From Ustulina deusta (lineage: Eukaryota; Ascomycota; Sordariomycetes; Xylariales; Xylariaceae), in the NCBI GenBank assembly GCA_023159155.1, contig JAJNNX010000053.1, positions 62,001 to 126,000 of the forward strand: a DNA stretch of 64,000 nucleotides, in the 5' to 3' direction. A model generated the notes under the pieces. The model ran no database searches, was not told the DNA's origin, and saw only the letters and a program-made list of their open reading frames with translations. The position numbers and the translations under genes were made by a program. How positions within the stretch are numbered: position 1 is the stretch's first letter; each line of letters begins with the position of its first letter. This document shows positions 22,148 to 34,083 of the stretch, in pieces.

Positions 22148-22315
22148 CTACAGGCGCCTATCACACGGCCGCACATGACGAAGCAAAGCTCGGGCCTTTT
22201 CGACTTCTTCCACGGTTGGGATTCTTTCAAGATCAAAACTCACAAGCCATTCGATCGATCCGGGTCCCGTCACCAGCCCATGACATAGAATGGTAAATAC
22301 GGGATGAGCCCTAAC
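22148..22315 (-). pseudogene. Coding-like fragment, unknown family
   Basis: The minus-strand frame from about 22315 reads PVFTILCHGLVTGPGSIEW, then LVSFDLERIPTVEEVEKAR and LLRHVRP, ending at TAG 22150-22148. Composition and helix-like charge pattern suggest a former exon. It sits in the same orientation just upstream of the P450 relic, so it may come from the same or a neighbouring dead gene. There is no family match I can name. Confidence 0.35.
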
Positions 22316-22980
22316 CTAGTCTCACTCGTCCAGCTAGGTACCTGGTCTCAATACCCCGTCAACTACCATGAGGCGGCAGCTAGAGGTTCAAAGTTTCACT
22401 CAGTGCAACCTCTCAAGGCGGATCTTCATTAAACACACAAGCGAGAATCTCTCAAACATTTTGCTTTCCACACAATCACGGGCTTCAGCACACGGGCAGA
22501 GTAATGACATTAATTGTCGACAGCACTATCGTACATCGGTACACGACGTTCGATATCGACATGAGAGTGTTCTGTGTTATATAATATAAGTGTTCGTGGG
22601 CAACTAGGAGCTCCAAGGGAGTATTGAGGAACCTTTGAGAGTTGACTTGGGCCGTGTGTGCTTCTCAATATTCGGATGATCCATCATATTGTGATTTGTG
22701 ATACCAATACCAAGCATCAACTAAGGATCGCCACCTGCAAGATCCCAGAATTCCGAGTTCGCCGTTCATCCATAGCCACTGCTCCACGAAGAAACCAAAG
22801 CGTGCGGAGTAGACATAATGTTCAGCTCTTGCTGGATCGAACAAGAGTCGTTTTTCTCCTATAGCAACCAACCAACATACTACAAGATGCTCTTTGCCAT
22901 TAACACTTCTCGTTGTATTTCCGGTGTAAGAACTCTAATGACAGACCCAAGGGACGTAGTGAAAAAGCTCTACTCCAGAA
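22316..22980. other. Upstream region of the rhodopsin-like gene
   Basis: No gene supported. A 68-codon minus-strand frame at 22871-22665 has a protein-like look (FFVEQWLWMNGELG) and could be one more relic exon, but nothing confirms it. Confidence 0.4.
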
Positions 22981-24593
22981 ATGGCCCAGAGTGTCGCCAG
23001 TAATGCGTCGACAGCACTGGTGACCCTGTGGGCTTTAGCCGGTGTCACATTCATGTTCGTCTTACTGCGTCTCTACACCCGTATCAAAGTCCTCAAGATG
23101 TACGGGATGGATGACCATTGTTACAACGCAGCTTTCGTGAGTCTCTGTCGTGCTAGTCCCTGAAACTAAACTATAAATATATCCTATCGAGTACACATAT
23201 GGGCACAATTGTCCGATGACGAACGACATCGCATCTAACTGATAAATATCCTCTGTAGATGCTATTCCTCATCTACAACATCTTTCTTCAACTCTCCGCG
23301 GAATACGGCTTCGGTCGAGACATTTCAGAGATAGAATCCCCAGACGACTTGAGCCGAGCTATACTCTACGAAATTATCGGCCAGACGCTGCTCATCACCG
23401 GAAACGTCTCCGCAAAATTATCTATAGGATTCTTCATGGTCAGGCTGGTCACTAGGTGGGGGCACAAGGTTGCCATTTGGACACCAGTATTCATCTTCAG
23501 CTTCTTCGCCATGGTTTCGACTTTTGTGTTATGGTTTTCATGTCAGCCGACAGCATATCTTTGGAACCGACGTATCAATGGACGCTGCGATGTCGACCCA
23601 GGACCAACAGCAGTTCTTGCTGGCGCTTTAAGTGTTTTTGTGGACCTTTGGTACTCAGGGTTCCCCTGGTATCTACTAGTAAGTGACGTCGAAAGCCTAT
23701 ATCGCTATCAAATTCATCGTACACCCCATAGCTTCTTACCCTTTACACGAAGCACTGACTGGGCAGTATCCACTAGATTGCTTAGCTTCTTCTGTCCATT
23801 ACTTGAAGTATTTTGTGACTAATTAGAAGACAATAGTATTCGATTAATATGCCCCTGAAGGAGAAGGTTATCATCGGATCAAGTATGAGTCTAGGCGTGG
23901 TGTAAGCCATCCCTGTTTTCAAGAACAACAGCCGAGAGAATAATCTACTCACCTTATCCTTACTACTACAGGGCTGCAGCTTGTGGCACTAAGAGAGCCG
24001 TTGAACTGAGTAAGATAGGGAGCCCCAACTATCCAAGTGAGTAGAGTTTCAATCAATACTCGATTTCAACCATCAACGAGTTAAGGGGACGGGGGCACAC
24101 ATTTGAGCTGAGTTGGCATCTCAAGAGACTTTAAAATCATGAAAGAATACTAATTCCACTTTACAAAGAGGACACAGTCAGCTTGATAGTCTGGCATGCG
24201 GCCGAACTCTCGGCGACCATGATCGGCATCGGCATACCGATCTGCCTTCCCTTCTACAAGAATACTATAGCTCGCATGCTTTCCAGAGGTAGCTGTTGCT
24301 GTTGCCTCACCGAGCGGCATAAATGCAAAGAGACCAGCGGCGAGATGGGCGTTTTCGGCATGCACACTATTGGTGGTACACCCTACGCCTCCGATAGGCA
24401 GACAACCCCTACGGACGACGATGAAGACGTGGAAGTTGAGCTGGAGGAGGAGAGACTCGCAATCAGTGGTCGCCAGTCAGTCGATTATAGCATTTCTGAC
24501 AGTGAAAATGGAGAACTAACGTTGGGCCTTCAATTCCAAGAAGGTCAGAGAGCATATCAGAGCCATGGCCAACAAGGCGCTAGGATGAGCTAA
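22981..24593 (+). CDS. Fungal rhodopsin-like / Pth11-type seven-helix membrane protein
   Basis: Five exons (22981-23136, 23259-23678, 23837-23901, 23972-24036, 24169-24593) give 376 residues. All joins keep the frame and rebuild the layout of the fungal 'rhodopsin domain' integral membrane proteins: LRLYTRIKVLKMYGMDD after helix 1, ITGNVSAKLSIGFFMVRL, WTPVFIFSF, WNRRINGRC with the conserved Cys, then PLKEKVIIGSSMSLG, AAACGTKRAVEL and VWHAAELSATMIGIGIPICLPF. There is no N-terminal CFEM domain, so it is the short class rather than canonical Pth11. The tail is acidic and includes a CCCC run (SCCCCLTE), a possible palmitoylation site. Members are plasma-membrane proteins, some linked to surface sensing, some to secondary-metabolite clusters. 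It lies next to the P450 relic, which may be the rest of a lost cluster. Confidence 0.85.
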
Positions 24594-25064
24594 GAAGACT
24601 TGGGTAACAGTTTTATCCACGTGCTGAAGCAGATTGACATTGAGATAGAGGTTCAGAAGGACTGGTGGTCATCGCCGATGTTGTTGGAGATTCAAGACAA
24701 AATGACACCGCAATAGCTGATGGAAGCGTCCCCGGTGCTTGTTGGCGGTTATCCAGCTCAATACATCAATTGTTAAGGGGTTTCTTTATTAAACTTGTAT
24801 TAATACGTCAGATATATCATATTACCATTGTGATCATATGTAATCTTTGTGGGTGAACTAAATTATCCTACACGGCTAAAGAAAAACAAAGATGCTGTTC
24901 TCTTCGCCTGAAAGATCCGACATGTTGTTCAGTATAAATATATATACGAGCATCTATACAAATACCCCGAACATGGGGTTGGTGCAGATTTAATTCCTTT
25001 GTCCTCTGAGCTCAGGCCTCCTGGTTACTCGCATCCCCTGGACCAACTACCTATTTACGTGATC
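24594..25064. other. Intergenic region
   Basis: Three-prime region of the rhodopsin-like gene, AT-rich toward 24780-24960. No gene is seen. Confidence 0.5.
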
Positions 25065-25514
25065 ATGTCCAACCTGTCCAGACAATCCACCTCTCAACGC
25101 TCCTTTAGTGGATCTGCTAGAAGCATGATTCCACTCCCAGTGAGGAGAGACTTAGCTTCTCAAAAACACGCCGCTCTAAGGGGGAATATCACACTGACGC
25201 CCGAAGAGTGTTTCAACGTCAATCGCCGCATTATAAAGACCGTTGATATAATCCTACCTTTCGAATACCTCATTCAAGGCCCAGGACCTAAAACGTATGA
25301 GCTCCATGCTCACCTCGGGGTTGCTCTAGTCGCGGACATTAGAATTAGACCAATCCAGAGGCCATGTGCGCTTGCAAATCCAGAGTTACAAAGAAAAATA
25401 AGGCAGATGGCGGCTGACCCACGGCGCCCTGAGTTCCGGCATACCTACCTTCACGGTAAAGTTTGGTTTTCATTTCAAATTATAGACCTAGAGATAGCGA
25501 GGCAGCCACTATAG
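25065..25514 (+). CDS. Hypothetical small protein (149 aa)
   Basis: An intronless frame from the ATG at 25065. The product starts with a Ser-rich, basic segment (SNLSRQSTSQRSFSGSAR), followed by a more regular part with TPEECFNVNRRIIKTVDII, YELHAHLGVALVADIRI and FRHTYLHGKVWFSFQIID. There is no signal peptide, transmembrane helix or motif I recognise. It lies in the accessory block near gene relics. It could be an orphan gene or a fragment of a larger decayed gene. The composition after residue 45 looks better than chance, but there is no independent support. Confidence 0.35.
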   Translation: MSNLSRQSTSQRSFSGSARSMIPLPVRRDLASQKHAALRGNITLTPEECFNVNRRIIKTVDIILPFEYLIQGPGPKTYELHAHLGVALVADIRIRPIQRPCALANPELQRKIRQMAADPRRPEFRHTYLHGKVWFSFQIIDLEIARQPL

Positions 25515-26120
25515 ACAATTATTCCGCGGGCTCTAAGCATTGCTATACGCGAAGAGGGTAAGAGGGTGAGTAATTAATAATAATGGTTGGCCCAATAAAC
25601 AACCCCCGTGAAGACGCAGAGTAGGTGAGTTACACGAGAGAGCATAGAAGTTGTATGAATAATTTTCATCCTGAATCATCTACCACGAGTTATTATACCA
25701 CTTTTTTCATAGCTGAAATCTGGGACTGTTTAGATCGAAGGGCACTTGGATGTTTATTAATGATGGAATCGGTAAGTCAATGGGCAGGCCGTAGACCTTG
25801 TAAGTGGTCGATCTGGTGATCAATACCTCTATCAACCCAGTTGCCCAAAGTCGAAACTAGGGCCTTAATTATATATACACTCCCGACTCCTATACGTCGA
25901 ATACTAATAGACCCTCTCGTTCCAACACCTTGTCCGCATCCACCGCTGCCTACTAAATTAGGCACATTTCATGTTCAATAGCAACGAGCTACAAGTTCAC
26001 ACGCGCGAAATGAAAAGCAAGTCCGTATAATATCATCGCCCCCTTCACTACAATAGCAAAGTTAGCATAGCCTCTTCCTTTTCCATTCCTGCGTAAATCT
26101 GGAAATATTTTGGGGGTACA
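25515..26120. other. Intergenic region
   Basis: AT-rich; no gene, RNA or notable repeat is seen. Confidence 0.5.
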
Positions 26121-26501
26121 TTAAGCACCAACATATCTAACAAACCAGGACAGAAGCTTCTTCCTGGATCGTGGCAGAGTGCTACCAGGAACTCGACCAT
26201 CAAGGGATAACTCACTCCCGTCTTGCGCCATATCCCTTATCCCTTCCGATATGCCAGCCTCCGTATGTCTGACATGGCGAACGGTCTGAGCCCCAGCCGT
26301 CACGACAAGGACGACGCCGGTGCCCAGCTCGGCGCCAAGCTGCACGCTTGTCATGGCGTACAGGTACTCAATTTCGAAACCTTTTCGCAGGATGCGGTGC
26401 GCCGTGATCTCGCAAAGCTGTTTCTCCGCCCTTGAGGGAGAGGTGTTGGAGCCCGGCTGCCGCGGAGTCCTCGGCGTCCTGGGTGTTTCGTGACGAGTCA
26501 T
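26121..26501 (-). CDS. Hypothetical small protein (126 aa)
   Basis: Minus-strand frame from the ATG at 26501, opening MTRHETPRTPRTPRQPG, then EKQLCEITAHRILRKGFEI, a more hydrophobic middle (GAELGTGVVLVVTAGAQ) and a basic C-terminus (SRKKLLSWFVRYVGA). The Thr-Pro/Arg repeats at the N-terminus look disordered. There is no known domain, and the frame runs further upstream without an ATG. It may be an orphan gene, an exon of a longer gene or chance; confidence is low. Confidence 0.3.
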   Translation of the reverse strand: MTRHETPRTPRTPRQPGSNTSPSRAEKQLCEITAHRILRKGFEIEYLYAMTSVQLGAELGTGVVLVVTAGAQTVRHVRHTEAGISEGIRDMAQDGSELSLDGRVPGSTLPRSRKKLLSWFVRYVGA

Positions 26502-27602
26502 GGTCGGTCGGGTGGTGGGTACCCGCAACGGAAATTTGGACTCGTCTATTGAATACCACCAGGTCGGCAACTCTTCAGGTCAAAGGTTAGTTGATATGCA
26601 CTATGTGCTGGAGCAGGCGCTGGAGCAGGCCTCGACAACGCTGATACCGTCTTACGGTTGGCGGAGCTAAAGCGGAATTATCCAGGCTTAGAGAGAAGTC
26701 TGCTAACTTATCCGTCATCGACTTCCCGTGTTGACTTGACTCAAGCTTAAGCGGACACACATGGAGTTCGCAAGAACGGGTATGCATTGCGTAGAACATG
26801 ATCAAGTCCTAGCCAGCTGCTATTCCCTTTGCTGATTTGGATCAAAGACTTCTTCTGACTGGTGATTCTTTGGGGTAGCCAGTCCTTTGTGGTGTATAAT
26901 GCCCAGCATTACCGCTACCGGCTCCCGCAAAACAAAGAAAGGTTCCCCGGCTTGAATCTAATGGAGGTTGCTCCTGACGCGAAGGTAGCTCTCTCGGAGA
27001 TTAGGCAGAAGATTAGGTTGTTGATAGTTGATGTGACCATCTGCCCGTATCCGCGGTTAGTACAATATATTCAACGTGGTCTTGTCATGCGTTCGTGACG
27101 TATAAGTTTGAACAGCTAAGATGGCCCTGACTTAGCTTAGGTAGTGTTCAGTCCCAAGTCACTATCGCACCATTAACTTTCAAGCGAGACTCTGATGCTC
27201 AGTAGCAAGGCGATAGCTCAAGCAAAATGGGTAAGGTAACGGATTCGACAACCACCAAGTAAACCGTAGCCGATGATTTAGGGCGTAGTCAATCTGACAT
27301 GCCCGAGTATCGCGCGAACCCATCCCCCTTAGCGCCAGTAACGTCTATACTCCAATCGTATCCGCCCATAACTCCCAAGTTCGGTCTCAACAGACGCAAA
27401 CGTGGCATTAGAGAGAAAAAGCCCCAAAAGAGAAATAGCCGGAGAAGGTGAGACTCATGTCTCTGAGACATATGTCTAGAATGACCGACTCCAACACCCC
27501 ATAACATCCCCCTCGCATTGAAGCAATTAACTCCGTAAAAGCGCGAGACCCGTGACAGCCTTGTGTGCCGGTCCAGTCCGCAGGGGCGACGGCCAAGGAA
27601 AA
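26502..27602. other. Intergenic region
   Basis: Contains a GCTGGAGCAG near-duplication (26607-26630). A plus-strand frame of 78 codons (26862-27098) has no recognisable features. No gene supported. Confidence 0.45.
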
Positions 27603-28486
27603 TCAACCCCGAGCAGCCAGAAGACTCATGTAGATACCCCAAGCGACGCCGGCGAGACTAGCGACGAGATTGCGTCCCTCGATGCTCTTGATGAAGGCGA
27701 AGTTAATCAAGCTCACAAACGGCCAGAGTTTCCACCCGGCGACCAGGAGGGGGAAGAACTCCTGCTGGCTGTTCACGACCACACTCGTCCAGTCTACTTT
27801 CCCATAGTCGATGGCCCCCCTCGAAAGCAGGTACCGCAAGCTCTTGTCGGGGTTGCTGAGCGGGGCACCTAGAGGTCGGGGCATAGCAGCCTGGATGGAA
27901 TGGATGAAGAGACTGAAGAGGAAGGTATTGGCGGCGGCGCCGGCGCTTTGGTCTAAAGCCAACTTGATAACAGTGTTGGTGATGTTCAACTTGGACTCAA
28001 CCAGTTTCCCTTCCTTGGCCTCCTTGTCGAGCTCCTTCTCATCATTCGCAGCTGCCGACGTCACGGCGGCACGGGTAGGCGACACATGGTAAGCCGGAAA
28101 CATCGATTCTAAGAACTCTTGCCTGTACAGCGGTCAGAGTAGTGGCACTACGTATAAGTGAAAGGGTGTAGATTGGGTACATGGGAAGCATACGCAAGGC
28201 TCGGGTGCTCATATTACATATACAACGCTACATACCATAGGAAGTTGGGTGGCACATTGAGGAATGCATATAACACGAATTGGAAAATGGGCACCAGGTC
28301 AAAGACAAGAGGTTTCTAGCAAGTCGTGTGGTCAGAACGATTCTCGTTTGTTGACGCGCTATCGAAGTGGTCAGAAATGCTACATACATCGGTCTGGTAG
28401 GCTGTCAGGCACTGCGCCAATATATTGGAAGTCGCAGCGAGGACAGCAGACTGCAGGGTAGCCGAGACGATGGGAGGTAATGCCAT
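27603..28486 (-). CDS. Mpv17/PMP22 family membrane protein
   Basis: Three exons, 28486-28388, 28315-28236 and 28122-27603 (introns 72 and 113 bp), give 232 residues. Exon 2 is short and joins perfectly: AYQTD|KPLVFDLVPIFQFV...NFLW|QEFLESMFP. The product has four hydrophobic segments, the PPNFLWQ block, the DQSAGAAANTFLF segment (family DQ...P region), and near the end the W.LWPFVSLINF block and the small-residue helix LVASLAGVAWGIYMSLLA, all typical of Mpv17, Sym1, PMP22 and PXMP2. Members sit in the inner mitochondrial or peroxisomal membrane and form small channels; which organelle applies here cannot be told from sequence. A Met 27 bases further upstream is possible. The acidic, Lys-rich loop (NDEKELDKEAKEGK) is longer than usual. 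Confidence 0.9.
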
Positions 28487-29384
28487 ATTTCCCAAGCGAC
28501 AGAGGACGTGCAAGAGTTATTGCTCAATATTGGTACAACCGAGCTATGCTGGTTTTTGACGTCGGGCGGCCACACGAAAACAACAAACAAACTGCAAACC
28601 CGGATTAGATGTTAATAAAGGACGAAGGAGTCTCAAGGCTAGAAGCTGGCTAGCTAGCTAGGTACTTACCCCAGCTGCCCAACGTAAAGAAGGGGAAAAG
28701 TGAAACAGAAGATTAAAGAGAAAAGACGTGGCGGCTAGTGCGGTGGTGGGTTGAGGTTGTGTGCATTCACAATTGTCTCCAATCATACGAAACTCTGTTG
28801 ACAAAGAGTGGGAACAGATGAGCTAACCTAGGTTAGATGATAATAAATGAATTGACGAGTTTGAACCTAACCTAGGTACAGGCGTATATTTAGTTAGACC
28901 TGCTTACAAAACAAATGAAGGGCTGGCTGTAGCCGATGTGATATCACACACCAAATAATGGTAGACGTGTTCACATCACACCAACCAAGTATGCAGTTGT
29001 GTCTTCCCAGACCTGTTACCAGCTCCGTACCGCTAAACATCTTTGTATTGTGGCGGACTGGAGAAGGCGGCGAGGTGGGGGCTAGAGATAGAGGGGTCGC
29101 CCTACCCTGTCTTATAAGAGGTTGGAAAAGGGCTGTGCTGTTAGGGAGATAGATTTCTAATGCTATTCGTTTGTTCATTCTTGTGAATGAAGATCATATT
29201 TACTGACTGTAGCTGTCTTCTTAGAGCTCACCGTCACAATGCTCGAGAAGCTTACAGACGGGTACAGACGGGTCTTGGCAAATACGTGCACGACACATAA
29301 TCAATATGTATCGATTTATTTTTCTTGGAAATATTTGTGTAATGCTACTGGACGGGTAGGACATCGTTGGTCTCCATCTCCTCT
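28487..29384. other. Intergenic region between Mpv17-like gene and YIF1
   Basis: Promoter side of the Mpv17-like gene and 3' side of YIF1. TAGGTTAGAT- and CCTAGGTA-type words occur around 28655-28670, 28825-28835 and 28865-28880. No gene is seen. Confidence 0.5.
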
Positions 29385-30408
29385 CTAACATAGTATGAAC
29401 ATAAACATCAACTGAACCAAGTAAGAATAGGCAAAGAGGAACTGTGTTCTCTGGCTTCGTTTCGTCCTCGAGTCTGTCTGCATAGGTCCTCTTGCATCGC
29501 CTCCTGAGCTTTCGGGGAGCAAAACGTATCTCAAAGATCGCATCTAGTTTCAGCATTAGTGGCACCTCCGCCTTCGAGGATTTTCGGCGTCAGGCGTATA
29601 AACTTACCAGGAAGAGCGAGTTGGCGAGAAATGTGTAGAAGAAGACGGACCAGCCCACCCAGCCCCCTGTGCCTTTCCCACCGTTCACAAGCTCTGCGAT
29701 GGCCACCGTCACGATGATGCCGACAAACTTGTAGCCCGAGTAAGCCACGAGGTCGAGCAGCTGGGATTCGTTGGATATGCTCAGAAAATAACACCCGAGC
29801 TTGAGGAGGAGGATCTCGACTATAACGACCACGCCCGCCTTGGAGGCAGTGTACCCTAACAGCTCCGGCTGGAACTGCCCCCGGAGACCTGCAAGGAGCG
29901 TCGACAGGAGAATGTAGGTGACGAGAGCCATGACGGGGATGTACATGTCCGGGCTATTGATGTCGTCTCTCGGCGGGAGGTACCATCCCTCTTGTCCGCT
30001 GGGACCGACTGCTTGCTTCCGTGACCAGGGCTTGTGGCGCCAAGGGAACAGGACCAAGAACAGCTTGTTGATGACGTAGCCATTGGTGACGTTGAAGTAG
30101 TGCTTCAGGGCGGAGAAGTTGACCCATCGATTTACATTCTGCTCGACGTGCTTGAAGGCACTCTGTCCGACCTGGCCGACAAACTGGGCAGCCATAGGGT
30201 CATTTATGAAGTTCCCATACGCACCAAAGACATTGCCCCCCGCGCTGGCAGTGGGCGTGCCTTGCTGGTAGGGATTTCCGTACGCGCCATGCTGCTGAGG
30301 CTGTGACGATGTCGGCGGCGGCGGCGATCGTAATTGCGGTACGGTAGAAACGTGCTGTGGGACGGGATGATGCAGCGGCGGCGACTGCGCGTAGCTTGGT
30401 CTTTGCAT
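29385..30408 (-). CDS. YIF1: Yif1 family protein (ER-Golgi vesicle transport)
   Basis: Partner of Yip1 and Ypt1-class Rab GTPases in ER-to-Golgi COPII transport; a multi-spanning Golgi/ER membrane protein. Exon 1 is 30408-29608 and exon 2 is 29543-29385, joined across a 64-bp intron (GTAAGT...ACTAG), giving 319 residues, in the usual range. The N-terminus is cytosolic, Pro/Gln-rich and disordered (about residues 1-60). Then come FGAYGNFINDPMAAQFVGQVG and VNFSALKHYFNVTNGYVINKL, both highly conserved in Yif1, RDDINSPDMYIPVM, and four to five membrane helices. Exon 2 ends with the conserved RSLRYVLLPE, a basic spacer and QFLFAYSYLVQLMFMFIL. The terminal exon lies in a frame distinct from the longest open frame there and was found by matching this ending. 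Confidence 0.95.
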
Positions 30409-31804
30409 TTTTCGGTGTTCGATGGTGGTTCGCGCGGGCTGGGGTGTTGATGGTCCGGGTGGTTGAGGCAGTTGGCCTGTTGGAGAAGCCTTGTCGGGTT
30501 TAAAAGTGGACGGTTTAGATTAATTACGGTGTTGTGAGATCGAGTTGCGCCGGCGTGCTTGAATGCCTAGTCTAATTGTACATAAAGGTCTTCTTCGACA
30601 GAGGAAGAGGTGGAAGCCTACTGCTACAGCAGCTCGTGCAGCGAAAAAAAGACCCGAGATTATTCCATTACTGCATGTAGGTAGCGCCCGATATCCCTAC
30701 TTAGGATACCAACGTATTGACCACCTGGCGCTTCCATTTCCTTTTCCAGGTACCTCTTGTAGGCTGCGTATGTGCATGGACCTAAAGGTACCCAAGGTAC
30801 CAACCAATAAGCACCTGGGCAATGACAGAGGTGCCCCCATTTTTTACGGCTCCGAGTTGCAATAAACCGTGGTCCCAACTATTGAATCCTACCTGGTACC
30901 TACCGTTCTATGTAGGTAGGTACCTACATACATACCTAGCTCGGTACATATCTAGGTAAGTAACAAAATGAATTCTGAATAGGTAACAAACATTGGAACC
31001 GAAGCACACTTCTAATGCTTGGTTATAGTAAAATGAGTCGATTTCTGGATTATTGTTGCGGATATACCTCTCCAGGAAAGAGAAGGTAAGCTTTTGACTC
31101 GAGAAGCTGTCGATAATAGAAACTCTCACGGAAACATGGAGGCTTAAATAGCCACCAGAAAACGAACAATAAAACATCAGCTATATAATAGCAGTCAGGG
31201 AGCTCTCTGCATGTCAAATGTATAGTCGACAATACATGGTTGTAGCGTTAGCAATCGAGTTTTATTTCATCAGTAATTAGCAATTTATATGCGTGTAGAC
31301 AGACAACATGCTAGGTATGGAATTGTGGCAATCTTCCAAGGTGATGTCATCACTGAAATCACACCTCTATCTAGAGATACTCTAAAGGTTTCCACGGCTA
31401 TTTAGTGCTGTGGTGGCTGGTCTGTTCTTGGAAAGCCAACATTCAACCCCCTTTCAACTCTTTAGGATATCTCGGCATGTTGTGTTTTTAGAGATAGGTA
31501 AGATGATGAATATCGCACCGTGTCTATCTAGTAATCTGATAAGAATGGTGGGGGGAGGGTCAGTAGGTTTAGTGGGAAGAGAGCAGTGTCGGATAGGGGC
31601 ATTTAGGTTACTTTAAGTAAGTACCTAATGCCTACCTACTACTTCTACCTGATTTCCGACTTCCCGCCGATGCTACCTACACTGCCTCCATCGAGGTAGC
31701 TATAATCTCGGATCACACCTCATCGTGCATTTGCTTCCGTCCTCAATCACACCGTCTAACAAAGCGCTTCCACGTAGCATACAATAAGTCGTATTTTGCA
31801 TGCC
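30409..31804. other. Divergent intergenic region between YIF1 and SRP receptor gene
   Basis: Shared upstream region of two divergent genes, containing TAGGTACC/TACCTAC words at 30892-30960 and 31615-31640. No further gene is supported; open frames here are short and lack protein-like composition. Confidence 0.5.
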
Positions 31805-33919
31805 ATGCTAGACACCTTCGAGATTCTCACCACCTCGGGCGTGGTGCTGTGGTCGCGAGCCTATGCGCCCATCAGCCCTGCCATCATCAATCATTTCATC
31901 GCCGACGTCTTCATCGAAGAGAAACCCGCGTCTGCCGGCGCAAAGGAGAGCCAGACGACTGCGAGCAACGCTCCGTACAGATACGACCAGCATACTCTGA
32001 AGTGGACCTTTGTGAAGGAATTAGGCGTCATCTTTGTTGTATGTCCCCCCTGATCTCCTCTCCGCCCGCATGCCGGAATCCCACGGCTCACACCACCGCT
32101 CTAGGCTGTCTACCGCTCTCTCCTGCACCTGTCGTGGATCGACAAACTCGTCGACAACCTCAAGACCATCTTTATAGACCTCTACGGAGACCAACTCAAG
32201 AAGCCGAACACCACACGCGTACACTGCCACAAGTTTGACGAGTACTTCGACCAGCAATACCAAGAACTTGAGTCGAGAGGTCCTGCGAAGGGCGCGCAAG
32301 CCGTAGACGCCCCTCTCCCCTTCGAAGAAGGGACCGTGTCCAGGAATCTAGCCGATGAGCCGCCTCTGCCGCCCGGCCTCAAGCAAAGGACGACGCCGCA
32401 CGCCAAGGATGTCTCTCCTCCCTCCGAACCAACCTCAATTGTAACCTCCAATCCCTCCCGACCCTCTACACCCGGCGGGAGCAGCCATTTATTAGTCGGT
32501 AAAAGTGGCCCCGTGACACGCATGTCTCGGAAGGCTAGGAAGATGCAGCACAACCATTCGGCACCCGCATCCTCAGGCGACGAGGCACCATCAAGAAAGG
32601 GGAAGAAGGCGCCCAAGAAGGGTCGGAGGTGGGACGCTGACGGTTTTGCCGACGAGGAAGATGATGTGCAGTTGGATTACTCTGCTACCCAAAATACGTT
32701 GACGAGTGATAGCGAAGCTGAGGCGGGTCGCTCGACAGCTGTTGAGGGAGTCGATTCTACAAGTTGGGGGACAACGACCTCCAAGGGACAGTTTGTGCTA
32801 AAAGATTTAGGCGATGAGGTACACTCGATCCTGAAGTCGGCTGAACAAAAGAATGCTGCGTCGGACGCGACGCCGAGGGGAGGACTTGTTGGCTCGGGCT
32901 TAAGCACAATAGGTGGACTGTTCCGCAATGTCGTGGGCGGTAAAACTTTGACGAAAGAGGACCTTGACAAAGCCATGAAAGGCATGGAAGATCATCTCCT
33001 CAAGAAAAATGTTGCTCGTGAAGCTGCCCTCCGCCTTTGCGAAGGCGTAGAGAAGGAATTGTTAGGTGTCAAGACAGGAAGCTTCGAGAGCATCAACACG
33101 CGCATAGCTAAGGCTATGGAGGCTTCGCTGACCAAGATGTTAACACCCACCTCGTCATTAGATCTCTTGCGTGAGATTGATGCTGTCACGAGACCATCGG
33201 CGACGTCTATGCGCAAGCGCAGACCCTACGTCATCTCCATTGTAGGTGTCAATGGCGTGGGCAAGTCCACAAACTTGTCCAAGATCTGCTTCTTCCTGCT
33301 GCAAAATAAGTACAAGGTTCTTATCGCCGCCGGAGACACATTCCGTTCAGGGGCTGTCGAGCAACTGAAGGTCCACGTGCGGAATCTTAAGGAATTAACG
33401 GAACGAGAGGGTGGCAAGGTCGAGATCTTCGAGAAGGGATACGGCGGTGACGCAGCCACTGTTGCCAAGGATGCAGTACGAGAAGCCGCAAATGAAGGCT
33501 ATGATGTTGTCCTCATCGACACCGCGGGACGGAGGCACAATGACCAACGTCTGATGTCGTCACTTGAAAAATTTGCCAAATTCGCCCAGCCGGACAAGAT
33601 ATTGATGGTTGGCGAGGTCAGTACCCCTCATATCTCTCGGCCCTGCGCTCGCTTGACTAATGGTGTATAATAGGCACTTGTGGGAACAGACTCGGTTGCT
33701 CAAGCCAGGAACTTCAACTCATCGTTCGGACCTGGACGGCACCTCGATGGATTTATCATCTCCAAGTGCGACACCGTGGGTGACATGGTAGGAACATTGG
33801 TCAGTATTGTGCACGCCACGAATGTCCCGGTCTTGTTTGTCGGCGTCGGGCAGCACTACTCGGACATCAGAAACTTCTCAGTCAAATGGGCTGTAGAGAA
33901 GTTGCTGAGTAATAGTTAA
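31805..33919 (+). CDS. SRP101: Signal recognition particle receptor subunit alpha (SRP101/SRPRA)
   Basis: The SRP receptor GTPase that docks SRP-ribosome complexes at the ER membrane. Exons 31805-32038, 32105-33616 and 33674-33919 (introns 66 and 57 bp) give 663 residues. The N-terminal SRX domain (MLDTFEILTTSGVVLWSR and ELGVIFV|AVYRSLLHLSW) binds the beta subunit. A long, charged and variable linker follows (about residues 140-330), with basic RKARKM and SRKGKKAPKKGRR patches as in other receptors. The NG domain has GVNGVGKST (G1, near residue 458), AAGDTFRSGAVEQL, IDTAGRRHND (G3), and in exon 3 SKCDTVGD (G4) and PVLFVGVGQHYSD (G5). All catalytic blocks are present. It ends 165 bp before the convergent peptidase gene. 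Confidence 0.96.
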
Positions 33920-34083
33920 GTAGCCGATATCCGCCATCTCAAAGAAAGCCCGTTGGCCATGTCTATTCGCACTTTTGTCCCTCCTAGAGTCTGTATAATG
34001 CCAGGATTGTCATGTGATGAGGCTCTTGTCCTCTCTCTGTTTTGCATACACCCCCTCGGTTCCATAGTCCAAGCTCCACATCC

